64,000 nucleotides of DNA, taken from assembly GCF_019968765.1 (NCBI RefSeq), contig NZ_CP074149.1, positions 62,001-126,000 on the forward strand. Reading direction: 5' to 3'. The stretch is from Enterobacter sp. JBIWA008 (GTDB lineage Bacteria; Pseudomonadota; Gammaproteobacteria; Enterobacterales; Enterobacteriaceae). A model generated the notes under the pieces. It had not been told where the DNA came from. It saw only the letters and a program-made list of their open reading frames with translations, and did no database searches. A program made the translations under genes and the position numbers. Shown in pieces: positions 1 through 8,313 of this stretch. Numbering within the stretch: position 1 is the first letter of the stretch; the number at the start of each line of letters is the position of its first letter.

Positions 1-700
1 TCCCTCGATTTATAATTGTAATGAGACTCGTCTATCTGGCAGAACGATGCCTGTATTTTCGAAGCAATTAAGCATTGCACGGTGTGAGCCCACTATACTC
101 AGGGCGTAAAAGAGGTAACCTGAATTAATCTTAATTTGTTTTAAGTACGGTTTAGGTGTAGCGTCAATTTCTCCTCGCTGAACCGGCTTTTGCTTTTTGC
201 CTGTAAATAATCATACCGGTAGTTTTTATTGAAAAGTTAGCTTTAATAAATGTTTTGTAAGGAAATAGTCTGGAGACGTCATGCGACGCGGGTTGTTACT
301 GACGGTGGCTAACAGTTTCGCACCGAAATTGTTAATTAAGACGACAGCTTTCGAATTGGTCGAAACTTCGAAATACGCTGGCAGAACGCGCCCTCTCTGC
401 TTTTTATTAAAAAAACAAATTAAGCACGCTGAATAATTCAGACAATGATGGCTAAAGCGTTCAACGGGCGCCTTTGTCGAGTTTTGTCAGTGTCAAGACG
501 GCTTTAAATGGCGGTTAAGAAAACTTCAGGCCAGTCAGATAAAGAGAAAGGAAAAATAAGATTTTTCGCCAGGCGCCAGGATATACAGTTGCGCATTTAT
601 CCGTCACATTAATCCTTACACAGGCGAGGGATACGCAGGTTAACCATGAAGGGAATCTACTGGAGCAACAGGCGTTGACCGGAGGTATTTAGCCCATTCT
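1..700. other. Gene-free upstream region
   Basis: I see no convincing coding region, tRNA or rRNA gene here. The stretch is A+T-rich with short hairpin-prone segments and presumably holds the promoter of the regulator that starts at 701. A GGAGGT sequence at 681-686 lies 14 bases before that start, which is longer than usual spacing, so either the start or the ribosome site is uncertain. Confidence 0.5.
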
Positions 701-1462
701 ATGCATAAGCATTACATTATTAATGGCCTGGTAGAGTTTCATCCAGCAGCCAGCACATTACGCGATCTCAACAATCCTGACCGGGTGGTGGTATTAAATT
801 CCCCGGCGGGGCGCTGTTTGTTGTTATTAATAGAAAGAGTCGGAAGTATTGTGACTCAACAGGAGTGCATGGATATTGTCTGGCAGCGCCGGGGGATGCT
901 GGTTTCGCCTAATACCTACTACCAGAATATTTCTATTCTGCGTAAGGGGCTGAAGAAAGTGGGGTTTGAAACCGATCCAATTGTCACAATCCCGCGGATT
1001 GGACTGACGCTCGCAAGCGATACGCAAATCACCATTAAAGAGATGCAGCCGCAGGCTGAAGAGGAAGAATGTGCTGCTCCGGATGTTTGCGAAGAGACCG
1101 TAGCCCCGACGGTCTCGACACGCCGCTTCTGGCTGCCGGGCGCGCTGGTGCTATTGCTGATGCTGGCTGGCGTGAGCGTTATCAGCCATAACCTGGTGCA
1201 TGACAGCTATTTCGTCGACGGGTACCGCTTCGCGATGAAGATGGGCGAATGTCAGCTCTATTTTTCTCGCGATATTGAAACGCAGCGCGATCGGGATAAA
1301 GCCCTGGCCTATGCCGCCCCGTTTAAGGACCAGTGCGCGAACTACCCCTGGGTGTACGTTAGCGGCTACATCCTGCTGCCTCGCGCATCGGTCATTCGCT
1401 GTGACAGGCCGATGACGGAACCCAACCGCTGTATGTCCGATTATTTTATAGAGGATCGCTAG
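701..1462 (+). CDS. ToxR/CadC/MarT-type membrane-anchored transcriptional regulator
   Basis: This 253-residue protein has an N-terminal winged-helix DNA-binding domain of the OmpR/ToxR type (about residues 5-108, with a segment resembling the recognition helix around VSPNTYYQNISILRKGLKK), an acidic linker, one membrane segment (about 145-165) and a short periplasmic tail with several cysteines. Proteins of this layout bind promoters directly from the inner membrane and respond to periplasmic signals. The next gene starts 1 base after its stop and encodes a FidL-like membrane protein, the same pairing as marT-fidL in Salmonella SPI-3, where MarT activates the autotransporter gene misL. The target here is unknown; a surface adhesin is a reasonable guess. 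Confidence 0.8.
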   Translation: MHKHYIINGLVEFHPAASTLRDLNNPDRVVVLNSPAGRCLLLLIERVGSIVTQQECMDIVWQRRGMLVSPNTYYQNISILRKGLKKVGFETDPIVTIPRIGLTLASDTQITIKEMQPQAEEEECAAPDVCEETVAPTVSTRRFWLPGALVLLLMLAGVSVISHNLVHDSYFVDGYRFAMKMGECQLYFSRDIETQRDRDKALAYAAPFKDQCANYPWVYVSGYILLPRASVIRCDRPMTEPNRCMSDYFIEDR

Positions 1463-1463
1463 T

Positions 1464-1943
1464 ATGGTTCGCTACCGTCAAACGCTTGTTGCGCTCTGCC
1501 TGTGCCTGTTGATGGGGGCTGTCGTGGCGGCGTATTACCTCTGGCATCGCCATTACATCCAGCCCTTTTCCTGCCAGGCGAACTTTATTCAGCATCACCG
1601 TGATGAAACGCTCTCTCTGTGGCTGAATTACACCGTGGAGGGTAACAGCGGAATACTCAGTATGAATGGCCGGCTGAAAAGCGATCCCACGAAGACCCTG
1701 AATCGCAAAGTTTTCTTTCAGATTGAGCGCAAAGACAGCGTCTATAATCTGACGTCCATACGCAATATGAAATTTCCGGACGACAACATCAGCGACAGCT
1801 GGCTGGAGAAGTACGAGCCCTTATTTTTTATCTATGCGAATAAGAATATTTATATGCGTATTAAGAAACAGCAGAATGAGAATTATTTATTTATTCTGGG
1901 CACGCTGCCTACCTATGTGTGCCACACGTCAAAAAACGGATAG
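1464..1943 (+). CDS. FidL-like membrane protein, partner of the upstream regulator
   Basis: The 159-residue product has one N-terminal membrane segment (about residues 8-28) followed by a periplasmic domain with two cysteines, one just after the membrane (near 37) and one near the C terminus (PTYVCHTS). This spacing and the aromatic-rich middle fit the FidL-like family, which is found beside ToxR/MarT-type regulators. By analogy with ToxS it may stabilise or tune the upstream regulator in the periplasm; that role is inferred. It is almost certainly co-transcribed with the regulator, since only one base separates them. Confidence 0.7.
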   Translation: MVRYRQTLVALCLCLLMGAVVAAYYLWHRHYIQPFSCQANFIQHHRDETLSLWLNYTVEGNSGILSMNGRLKSDPTKTLNRKVFFQIERKDSVYNLTSIRNMKFPDDNISDSWLEKYEPLFFIYANKNIYMRIKKQQNENYLFILGTLPTYVCHTSKNG

Positions 1944-2071
1944 CGACAGGGAGAAATGTTTTTAAGTTTTGCGGGCATCATTTATGCTTGATTTAACAGC
2001 CAGGGCCTATCTTAGGAAAATATAACAGCAACAATAATGTTGCGATAATGTAATTACTCTTCGGCAAGTTA

Positions 2072-3070
2072 ATGAAAAATATAATTGATGATAGCGTCAG
2101 AATGACGCCTGCACGGAATAAATCCCTGCATATGGGTTTACTCCTGTGGCCCCATTTCTCGCTTTTCGCATATTCAGGATTAATAGAGGCGTTACGTATT
2201 GCATCCAGCGTCCAGAAGCGTAGCCAGAAAATACGCTTTAAACTCAGCCTGATAAGCACTTATCCCGACTTAGCGGTAGTCAGCAGCTCAGGGCTCAGCG
2301 TGCGGCCTGAGGCTGCCCATGCGCCGCCCGGCGACTTCGACTATATTGCGGCGATCGGCGGAGGTCTGGAGCATCTTCACCAGGGACACCGTGGCGACAG
2401 AGCGTTTCTCACGGAGGCTTATCACAACAACGTTCCCCTGATTGGTATTGGTACCGGCAGCTTTATTCTGGCGGAGGAAGGCTTACTGAACGAGCGCCGC
2501 GCCTCGATTCATCCTCATCACCATGACGTTTTCACGCAACGCTTTCCGCAGGTTTATGCTGAGCAAGGCCTCGATTTTATCGACGAAGGCGATGTGCTGA
2601 CCTGCCCGGGCGGGATCTCAACGCTCACCCTGGTAACGTCGCTGATCCGCGCCCACGGGGGAGACGACATTGCAGCCACCACCTCCCGGCGGCTATCCCT
2701 TCCTCCGAATGACGCCGCCACGCCGCGGCCTGCGAATATCGCCATGATCTCTGATTCACGGCTGCGCAGGGCGGTGACGATCGTCGAACAGTATCTGACT
2801 CACCCGCTGAACGCCGCCAGGCTCGCGCAGGACGTTAAGCTGAGCGAACGCCAGCTTAACCGCCTGTTTCACGCCGAGTTTGGCAAAACGGCGCGGGAAT
2901 TTATTCGCAGCGCCAGGCTACGCTATGCCTGCTGGCTGCTGAAAAACTCTCAGCAAAGCGTGACGGATATTGCGCGACGGATGCGGTTTAGCGACTGCGC
3001 CCATTTTATTCGTCATTTTCAGACCGAGTACGGCTGCACGCCGGGGGTATGGCGCACGTCGCAGAACTGA
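2072..3070 (+). CDS. GlxA-family transcriptional regulator (DJ-1/PfpI plus AraC)
   Basis: This 332-residue regulator has two domains: a DJ-1/PfpI-like amidotransferase-fold domain at about residues 20-190 (core GIGTGSFILAEEGLL, where catalytic relatives carry a cysteine, so it is probably a sensing domain) and a C-terminal AraC-type double helix-turn-helix at about 230-330, including RLARDV-like and DIARRMRFSDCAHFIRHF segments. Such proteins activate nearby catabolic or stress genes in response to small molecules. The ligand cannot be told from the sequence. The ATG at 2072 has only a weak ribosome site; the ATG at 2102 is an alternative start. Confidence 0.85.
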   Translation: MKNIIDDSVRMTPARNKSLHMGLLLWPHFSLFAYSGLIEALRIASSVQKRSQKIRFKLSLISTYPDLAVVSSSGLSVRPEAAHAPPGDFDYIAAIGGGLEHLHQGHRGDRAFLTEAYHNNVPLIGIGTGSFILAEEGLLNERRASIHPHHHDVFTQRFPQVYAEQGLDFIDEGDVLTCPGGISTLTLVTSLIRAHGGDDIAATTSRRLSLPPNDAATPRPANIAMISDSRLRRAVTIVEQYLTHPLNAARLAQDVKLSERQLNRLFHAEFGKTAREFIRSARLRYACWLLKNSQQSVTDIARRMRFSDCAHFIRHFQTEYGCTPGVWRTSQN

Positions 3071-3155
3071 TGCACCTATTTCGTGCTTTCTTCGTAGGGT
3101 ATTACGGGCTCGCCTGGATAGACTTCCGTTAAAAGCCCAACGGAGGGAAGACGAC

Positions 3156-4154
3156 ATGAACTGGCAGCCTTTTTGCGGCAATGCACCGGAAAATATGACA
3201 ATTTTGAGCGCGTCCTTTCCCGATGTCAGCGACCAGTGGCCGATGAAAGACGATGCTGCCCGTGAGATCGCCTCGCTTGACCGCGCGCTGAAAGCCGAGC
3301 CCGCGCTCCGGCCACCGAGGGTGGAATACGACGAAGGGGGGCAGGCCGTGCTTGTTCCCCAGAACCGCTATTCCGAACAGGCTTTCCGTAACCGCCCGGC
3401 GCTCACCGCGTGGCGCACCAGGCTGGTGCCTTCCGCGCTGGCGCTGTTTGTGGTGCAAAACCCGCTGGAAGATCGCCTGCCAGACGGCACGAAAATGGAC
3501 AGCGACAGCCGCCAGTGGTTTATCCACGCTAACGATGCGGTTGGCGTGCGTTCCCGCGCCCGGGTGCTGGCCGCGCTGGTGGATAAGTACATTCACAATG
3601 AAAGCGAGAACAACTGGATCAGCCTCGCGAGCGGCGCCGCTATCCCTGTGCTGGAGGCGCTGCGTGAAGCAAAGCTCGATGGCCAGCGGGTGTATCTCAC
3701 GCTGGTGGATAAAGACCCGGTGGCGCTGAGCTGGGCCGAAACCATGGCGGCGCAGGAAGGGATTGTGGTGGGCGAACAGCTGACTCTGCTCAGGCGCAAC
3801 CTGCTCCATACGCTGGTGCGTAACGAGGACCTGCTGCTGGAGCTGGGCGAGCAGCAGGCCGAACTGGTCGACGCGCTGGGGATCTTCGAATACTTCAACG
3901 ATACCGATGCGGTGATTTTTCTCCAGCGCGCGCTGCGGCTGGTCAAGCCCGGCGGGGCGGTGATTGTGTCGAACATGCTGACCAGCAGCCCGCAAATTGA
4001 CTTTGTGCTGCGGGGTATCGGCTGGGAGGATATTCACCCGAGGTCGTTACAGCAGCTTCAGGATATTCACCTGGCGGCGGGCGTGCCGGTGGAAAACGTC
4101 ACCGTGGTGGTGCCGAAGGATGGGGTGTATGCGGTGATGGAGATTAAAGCTTAG
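3156..4154 (+). CDS. Class I SAM-dependent methyltransferase family protein
   Basis: I place the start at the ATG at 3156, which follows a GGAGGG site with good spacing; the open frame extends upstream into the previous gene but that part has no sense as protein. The 332-residue product carries a Rossmann-type methyltransferase core from about residue 145: WISLASGAAIPVLEAL resembles the glycine-rich SAM-binding motif I, VYLTLVDKDP the acidic motif after strand 2, and LVDALGIFEYF the post-I motif. The tail LRLVKPGGAVIVSNML is typical of the family. The substrate is not known. It is 85 bases downstream of the GlxA-type regulator and may be in its regulon. Confidence 0.75.
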   Translation: MNWQPFCGNAPENMTILSASFPDVSDQWPMKDDAAREIASLDRALKAEPALRPPRVEYDEGGQAVLVPQNRYSEQAFRNRPALTAWRTRLVPSALALFVVQNPLEDRLPDGTKMDSDSRQWFIHANDAVGVRSRARVLAALVDKYIHNESENNWISLASGAAIPVLEALREAKLDGQRVYLTLVDKDPVALSWAETMAAQEGIVVGEQLTLLRRNLLHTLVRNEDLLLELGEQQAELVDALGIFEYFNDTDAVIFLQRALRLVKPGGAVIVSNMLTSSPQIDFVLRGIGWEDIHPRSLQQLQDIHLAAGVPVENVTVVVPKDGVYAVMEIKA

Positions 4155-4165
4155 CACGACCGGTT

Positions 4166-4200
4166 CCCTCTCCCTGAGGGTGAGGGTTAGGGTGAGGGGG
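4166..4200. repeat. REP-like palindromic element after the methyltransferase gene
   Basis: A short element with the common enterobacterial pattern of CCCTCTCCCT followed by GAGGGTGAGGGTTAGGGTGAGGG lies 11 bases after the stop codon at 4154. It can fold and probably acts as an RNA 3'-end stabiliser or terminator, as intergenic REP-type repeats often do. Confidence 0.65.
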
Positions 4201-4256
4201 GAACAAGGCGCACAGAGTGACTTGAATGAATTAGGTTTTCCAGACACGATCCGCCC

Positions 4257-4439
4257 ATGAAAATAGAAACCGCACTCCCCTCGCATCTGCCTAACTTCAA
4301 GGTCGTGATAGCTCGCGATGACGCAGGCATTATTCACGGCTTTTTAGGCGTGGATGAAAACCCAATTGAAATGCTGTTTGTTGATGACGCGAGCCGGGGG
4401 ATTTGGTTGAGAGTATTAGCTGATAGCAGAAAAAATTAA
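4257..4439 (+). pseudogene. Remnant of a GNAT N-acetyltransferase
   Basis: The 60-codon frame encodes a piece that matches the middle of YjaB-like GNAT acetyltransferases: a strand-turn-strand segment (VVIARDDAGIIHGFLGV) followed by EMLFVDDASRG, which normally leads into the acetyl-CoA binding loop RGxGIG. Here the loop is replaced by RGIWLRVLADSRKN and a stop, so the cofactor site and the whole C-terminal half are missing, as is the N-terminal 40 residues or so. I read it as a decayed fragment. Its N-terminal ATG may be fortuitous. Confidence 0.6.
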
Positions 4440-4495
4440 CTGAACCGGAAGATATATGGAAATGAAATTAAGGAAGCGGTATTGAGTCTGGGAGT

Positions 4496-4834
4496 ATGAA
4501 TGTTTTATCTGCACTTGATACATCATAGATATATTATTGGGTTGCTTCTATTCTTTTTTCACTGTACTTATCAATTTGTGCCTATAAGTCAGAAAACGCT
4601 GAAATTATTAGAAGTGAATTTGCTATAGATTTTCACAAGATCACACTAATATTAGTGTCCTTATTTTTAATGATGAGGTCATTAGCTTATGCAACATTTG
4701 TATCAGATTGTGGTAACAGAGTAAAAAATGCGATGCATTTAAGAATCAATCCTAAAACATGTTATAAGCATACATTAGATAGATTTATTTTTACCAAGAG
4801 TGCTGTGGTAATAATAATTAATGACAAACAATGA
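4496..4834 (+). pseudogene. Amber-interrupted gene for a small membrane protein
   Basis: A frame opens with ATG at 4496 (preceded by a GGAG), reads MNVLSALDTS, meets TAG at 4526-4528 and then stays open for 101 more codons to TGA at 4832-4834. The part after the stop has no good start of its own. It predicts two hydrophobic stretches (around WVASILFSLYLSICAY and ITLILVSLFLMMRSLAYATF). I do not recognise the family. The simplest reading is a degraded gene with one nonsense codon in a very A+T-rich stretch; chance openness is possible. Confidence 0.35.
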
Positions 4835-4968
4835 TATCAGTTATTCTTGTTTATCCGTTTATGACAGACTTCTTATATTATTGTTCACACCATGGCGGGG
4901 AACCTTGACGTGGCCGCAGTTATTGAAACAGGGATGCCGCAAATCGGGTATCCCCCTATAGAGCTTGA

Positions 4969-5325
4969 TTAGCCCGTCCAGCGTGTGCGCTGGTGGCGAA
5001 CATCGACGTGAACGAAGGTTCGATATTTTCCCAGCCCGAGCATCTGCGGGTAATGACTGTCAAACCAGCTATAGAGTGCGGCGGGCGTCACGCCGGAAAG
5101 GGTGATATCCGCCGCAGTCCCTTTCAGGTGCTGGCTGTTCGGAACGCCGCCCACCCTGGCATTGTGCGCAGCACAGCGGCATCCGCAGTTAATGTTAATT
5201 GGCGCAGCAAACCAGTCGCGGGCTGTTTCCAGCACCGCAATTAAATCAGATGAGATATCGTCAAAACCGCACCCGCAGCGGCAGGCGAATTCATGACGGC
5301 TAAAATGTTCAGATAAATCCCCCAT
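4969..5325 (-). CDS. M15-family zinc peptidase, endolysin-like (ChiX-type)
   Basis: The 118-residue protein matches the short M15 (YcbK-like, M15_3) peptidases that cut peptide bridges in peptidoglycan. Zinc ligands are visible in the order expected: His66 and Asp73 in SQHLKGTAADI and His106 in FVHVDV, with Asp108 beside it. The N terminus is rich in cysteine (CRCGCGF) and there is no signal peptide, so it would need a holin to reach the wall. It is the last gene of a set with two holin-like genes just upstream (14 bases to the nearest). In Serratia the same peptidase type (ChiX) works with the holin-like ChiW to export chitinases. A prophage endolysin remnant is the alternative. Confidence 0.85.
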   Translation of the reverse strand: MGDLSEHFSRHEFACRCGCGFDDISSDLIAVLETARDWFAAPININCGCRCAAHNARVGGVPNSQHLKGTAADITLSGVTPAALYSWFDSHYPQMLGLGKYRTFVHVDVRHQRTRWTG

Positions 5326-5339
5326 TCCTCTTCTCCCCG

Positions 5340-5588
5340 TTACTCATCTTTCATAATTTCATCGGCCCACAGCCTAAGGGCGATAATCACCATTAATGAC
5401 AGCTGTAAGGTATCCGCGACTATGCGTCCGTCGGTTAGGCGAATAAGTATCATACAACTTACCACAATGGCTAACCACCAGGTAAAACGAACGCTGAGCG
5501 GCTTATGATTATATCGTGAACGAAGCATGACTAATCGGCACAATATAATTAATACAGCTATTGACTCGTAAATAGTTATCGCTTTCAT
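5340..5588 (-). CDS. Putative 3-TM holin
   Basis: I use the second ATG (5588), 6 bases inside the longest frame, because the purine-rich AAAAGAG lies at better spacing. The 82-residue product has three hydrophobic segments (about 3-20, 35-53 and 60-77) with a basic loop (LRSRYNHKP) between the first two and a charged tail. This size, topology and the R/L pattern fit the 3TM phage holin group (Phage_holin_3_7 type). Its place between another holin-like gene and an M15 peptidase supports a membrane-permeabilising role. It could instead be an antiholin or accessory membrane protein. Confidence 0.6.
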   Translation of the reverse strand: MKAITIYESIAVLIILCRLVMLRSRYNHKPLSVRFTWWLAIVVSCMILIRLTDGRIVADTLQLSLMVIIALRLWADEIMKDE

Positions 5589-5599
5589 ATGCATCTCTT

Positions 5600-5962
5600 T
5601 TATTTTTTATCGGTAATCTTTTTTAATAACAACTCACTGAGTTTGGTAATCAGACGGACTGCGATGGCCGCGGTCAGTGCTGCGGTAAAGGTCTTATTAA
5701 TCTCTGGTGCAGGCGTAATAAATTTCTCCGCTCCCCGGTTCAACAGGCTGGCGGTACTTTCAGCGCAGTTACTGCCTAAGAAGAAAGAGATTAAAAAAAA
5801 GCAGATGCGATGTAGTTTATCGGTCTGGGGCAAGTTGAGGACAAAAATGGCTGCTCCGCATGCCGCGCCAGTCAATACGGAAATATCATTGTGATCAATA
5901 ATATGCGTTATACATCGGACAACGGCTTTAATAATATATTCCACTGTGATTAACGTAGTCAT
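5600..5962 (-). CDS. Putative phage-type holin
   Basis: A 120-residue membrane protein with a good ribosome site (AGGA, 7 bases before ATG). It has hydrophobic segments at about 30-47 (LTGAACGAAIFVLNL), 53-75 and 88-108 and a lysine-rich C terminus, and fits the putative holin family found beside phage lysis genes. It is the first gene of the holin, holin, peptidase order and presumably forms the inner-membrane lesion that lets the signal-less peptidase out. No spanin (Rz/Rz1) gene is recognisable next to it, so how the outer membrane would be breached is open. Confidence 0.65.
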   Translation of the reverse strand: MTTLITVEYIIKAVVRCITHIIDHNDISVLTGAACGAAIFVLNLPQTDKLHRICFFLISFFLGSNCAESTASLLNRGAEKFITPAPEINKTFTAALTAAIAVRLITKLSELLLKKITDKK

Positions 5963-6014
5963 GATATTTTCCTGACAGATGGCTATTTCACAACAGCAGT
6001 GCGGATGTGTTGCG

Positions 6015-6046
6015 AAAAAGAAAATGTCCCGGCGAGAAGCCGGGAC
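6015..6046 (-). terminator. Rho-independent terminator for the Ig-like protein gene
   Basis: On the minus strand, 8-bp perfect stem arms (GTCCCGGC and GCCGGGAC) with a 5-base loop are followed by a T-rich run. It sits 8 bases after the stop codon at 6054, between the cargo-like genes and the lysis cassette. Confidence 0.85.
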
Positions 6047-6053
6047 GGTACCC

Positions 6054-7037
6054 TTACGGTGCCAGGGTATCTACCAGGCACTGTTTGGTGTCAGACAACG
6101 CCAGCAGGCTGGAACCAGTTGATTCAACGGTGTAATAGACTTCGGCATAACCTTGATAACCTGTGCCGTTAGGATAGAAAATTTCCATCGGAATGGTGAA
6201 GGTAGCGGTGGTATCGCCATCCAGAACCTTGTAGTCGCCGGTCGATTCAGTACCGGGGATCTGACGTGCGGACTGATCAAAGCCGTTCCAGTAGAAGGTC
6301 ACCAGATCATCGGCCACCATACCAGGATAAGAGATGACAACTGCAACGCCGTCGCTGGCATCGTTAATGTTGATGTACGGATCAGCTTCAGCAACAGCGG
6401 CCGCAGGCAGCGTTGGGACGGTACTGCCGCCGTCCGCAACGGTAATATTGAGTGTTGAGGATTTGGTCGAGTTGCCCGCCGGGTCGGTGACGACATAATA
6501 TACGTTGTAGGCCCCATCCTTCAGGCAGTCTGGTGACAGCGCTTTAGTCACGTCAATCACAAATGGCGGATGCTCGGTTTCAGTAATAATAAAGGAAATA
6601 TTATCAATATCCCCCCAGAAGAATTCTACCGTCTGGCCTAATTCAACGTTGTTATAAAAAGGGATCTCAGCCTGAACGCCAAAACTAATATCGTAGTGAT
6701 CCAACGTATAATTATCATCGCTGCTGGCATTAACAACAATCGGGGCTGCCAGCGGGGTATAGGTGGTGATGCTTTTATTGAGTGAGCTCAACCCGGTTTG
6801 TGCGGTGACAACCACGGTACCGGACGTTGCGGTCACGCTAATTTGCGCAATACCGTTTGCGTCGGTAGTTGATGTCGCAGCGTTCAGTTTACCGCCAGTT
6901 GAGGTCCAGTTGACGGTTACACCCGCAGCTGCGGGCGCGTCATCAGTCAGAACGGTTGCGGAAACGATCGAGGCTTCAGAACCATCGTTAGCGATAGTGG
7001 TTGGTTTTGCGCTTAATGCAGAAATTGTATCAGTCAT
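6054..7037 (-). CDS. Signal-less Ig-like (Big_1) domain protein
   Basis: The 327-residue protein starts with a bacterial Ig-like domain of the invasin type (Big_1, residues 1-95; motifs SIVSATVLTDD, VNWTSTGGKL, TDANGIAQISVTA) and continues with two further beta-rich domains of about 100 residues each that resemble the repeats of the 684-residue protein at 9462. There is no N-terminal signal peptide or membrane segment. The Big_1 unit is of the same kind as those in the inverse autotransporter at 13683. It lies between the lysis cassette and the propeller genes on the same strand, so it is a candidate exported, surface-acting protein. Actual export is inferred. Confidence 0.7.
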   Translation of the reverse strand: MTDTISALSAKPTTIANDGSEASIVSATVLTDDAPAAAGVTVNWTSTGGKLNAATSTTDANGIAQISVTATSGTVVVTAQTGLSSLNKSITTYTPLAAPIVVNASSDDNYTLDHYDISFGVQAEIPFYNNVELGQTVEFFWGDIDNISFIITETEHPPFVIDVTKALSPDCLKDGAYNVYYVVTDPAGNSTKSSTLNITVADGGSTVPTLPAAAVAEADPYININDASDGVAVVISYPGMVADDLVTFYWNGFDQSARQIPGTESTGDYKVLDGDTTATFTIPMEIFYPNGTGYQGYAEVYYTVESTGSSLLALSDTKQCLVDTLAP

Positions 7038-7156
7038 AATATTTACCTTGTTAAGAGTCTTGATACCCCATGTATCGCTGAATATTTTATTAAGTAAAGT
7101 GGCTGCAGTGGGGGCAACTTAGAGAATGGAATGAAGCAAAAAAGGAGGAGGGAAAA

Positions 7157-7186
7157 TAATAAAAAAGCCGTTATTGAAATAACGGC
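7157..7186 (-). terminator. Rho-independent terminator after the propeller-like gene
   Basis: The minus strand forms an 8-bp stem (GCCGTTAT with ATAACGGC) followed by a run of Ts, 17 bases after the stop codon at 7204. It separates this gene from the Ig-like gene at 6054. Confidence 0.85.
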
Positions 7187-7203
7187 CTGGCGTGTGTTTA
7201 TTA

Positions 7204-8226
7204 TTAATAAACATCCCAGCCTGTTGCCGGGAAATATCCGCCATTGGCGGTGGCAAAAATTTCTAACACGCTGAAATTACCGAGCTGGTCGTTTGGTGTA
7301 ATGGTCAGTAGAGTTGAGGAGTTTAAGGTCAGGTTATGTAATCCGTAAATGACGTTGTCGGCGCCGCGTTTCAATGCCTTGTATACTCCGCTTGTTTGTA
7401 TGGTGGTAACTGTACCGCTGAGAATGTCCATATAATTGATAAAACATTGTTCGGATATTTTGGTTAGCCAGAATAGGTATTTTCCCGTTGCAGAAAATGC
7501 CGTCTGCACACAATCATTACTGAGGTTAGTGATCATCCCGTCGATTGAGATAGCCATTTTTTTATCAGATGCAGTAATTGAACCATATAGTAAACAATAG
7601 GAATCAAAGACTATTGCGGCATTATTCTTGTAAATATCGATGCTAACGGGGTTATCTTGTATTGGTAGAAGCGTTTGCTCGCTATCGAGAACTGTATCAG
7701 CTTCGCAATAAATAGTCACAAGTCGTTTAAGATTATTCACTACAGAAACATAGATTAACCAGTTTCCACCGCCGACACTGTCACCCAGGATACATAATGG
7801 AGAGTTTTCGATTGGTTTATAGGCTAGAGAAACAAGCGCTAAGGTATCAATTGAAGATTCTTTAAATATATTTCTCGATATGTGGGCGTAGTGTAGGCCA
7901 TCGCTGTCGATGAAATATAAATGTGCGGAGCTAGTATTAGCGTTATCAGGGGCGAATGTACAACATGCAATATTGGCAGGGATTTTGTTAAAGAGACCGT
8001 CGGAACCTGAAACGACTGAGAAATTACCATCCATCAGATACTTCCCGAGAATGTAGTAACCAACATCGTTCTCCAGAGTAATGACATTACCAAAATTATC
8101 TGAGTCCTCTGGCACTAAAGGAAAGCCAGGTGTCTGTATATCCATAACTCCGCTTGTGAAGTCAAAAATGGAACGTTGATTCGCATGGCCAGGAAACCAG
8201 TAGTTTTGCATTGCTGAACTAATCAT
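7204..8226 (-). CDS. Signal-less beta-propeller-like protein A
   Basis: I choose the ATG at 8226 (MISSAMQNYW) because GAGGG lies 8 bases before it; the longer frame to 8241 has no ribosome site. The 340-residue product is made of short beta-strand repeats and begins with NYWFPGHANQRSIFDF, echoing the WYFGNNAGLDF opening of a bacterial propeller family, and includes repeats such as AHLYFIDSDGLHYAHIS and KYLFWLTK. It has no signal peptide and is a distant paralog of the next gene. It lies within the group served by the lysis cassette. The propeller assignment rests on pattern alone; function is unknown. Confidence 0.5.
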   Translation of the reverse strand: MISSAMQNYWFPGHANQRSIFDFTSGVMDIQTPGFPLVPEDSDNFGNVITLENDVGYYILGKYLMDGNFSVVSGSDGLFNKIPANIACCTFAPDNANTSSAHLYFIDSDGLHYAHISRNIFKESSIDTLALVSLAYKPIENSPLCILGDSVGGGNWLIYVSVVNNLKRLVTIYCEADTVLDSEQTLLPIQDNPVSIDIYKNNAAIVFDSYCLLYGSITASDKKMAISIDGMITNLSNDCVQTAFSATGKYLFWLTKISEQCFINYMDILSGTVTTIQTSGVYKALKRGADNVIYGLHNLTLNSSTLLTITPNDQLGNFSVLEIFATANGGYFPATGWDVY

Positions 8227-8247
8227 AAAGAGAGCCCTCATCGTTTG

Positions 8248-8281
8248 TATTTTAAAATAATGCCCTCTCTATGAGAAGGCA
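8248..8281 (-). terminator. Probable terminator between the two propeller-like genes
   Basis: On the minus strand a hairpin TGCCTTCT...AGAGGGCA (one G-T pair) is followed by TTATTTT. It lies between the stop at 8310 and the start at 8226, so the downstream gene probably has its own promoter or depends on readthrough. Confidence 0.55.
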
Positions 8282-8313
8282 TTAGGTATTAGGCATTAGG
8301 TATTAGGCATTAA
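8279..8313. repeat. 14-bp tandem repeat, 2.5 copies
   Basis: The unit GGCATTAGGTATTA is repeated twice plus a half copy, directly at the 3' end of the gene at 8310-9443 and overlapping its last codons. Such short repeats expand or contract by slippage; no function is evident. Confidence 0.8.

Noticed and set aside
3129..4037. Long minus-strand frame opposite the methyltransferase gene
   Set aside because: It is a shadow of the G+C-rich plus-strand gene; it has no ribosome site and no family resemblance.
4969..5962. Complete prophage
   Set aside because: Only lysis-type genes occur; no integrase, repressor, capsid or tail genes are within 10 kb.
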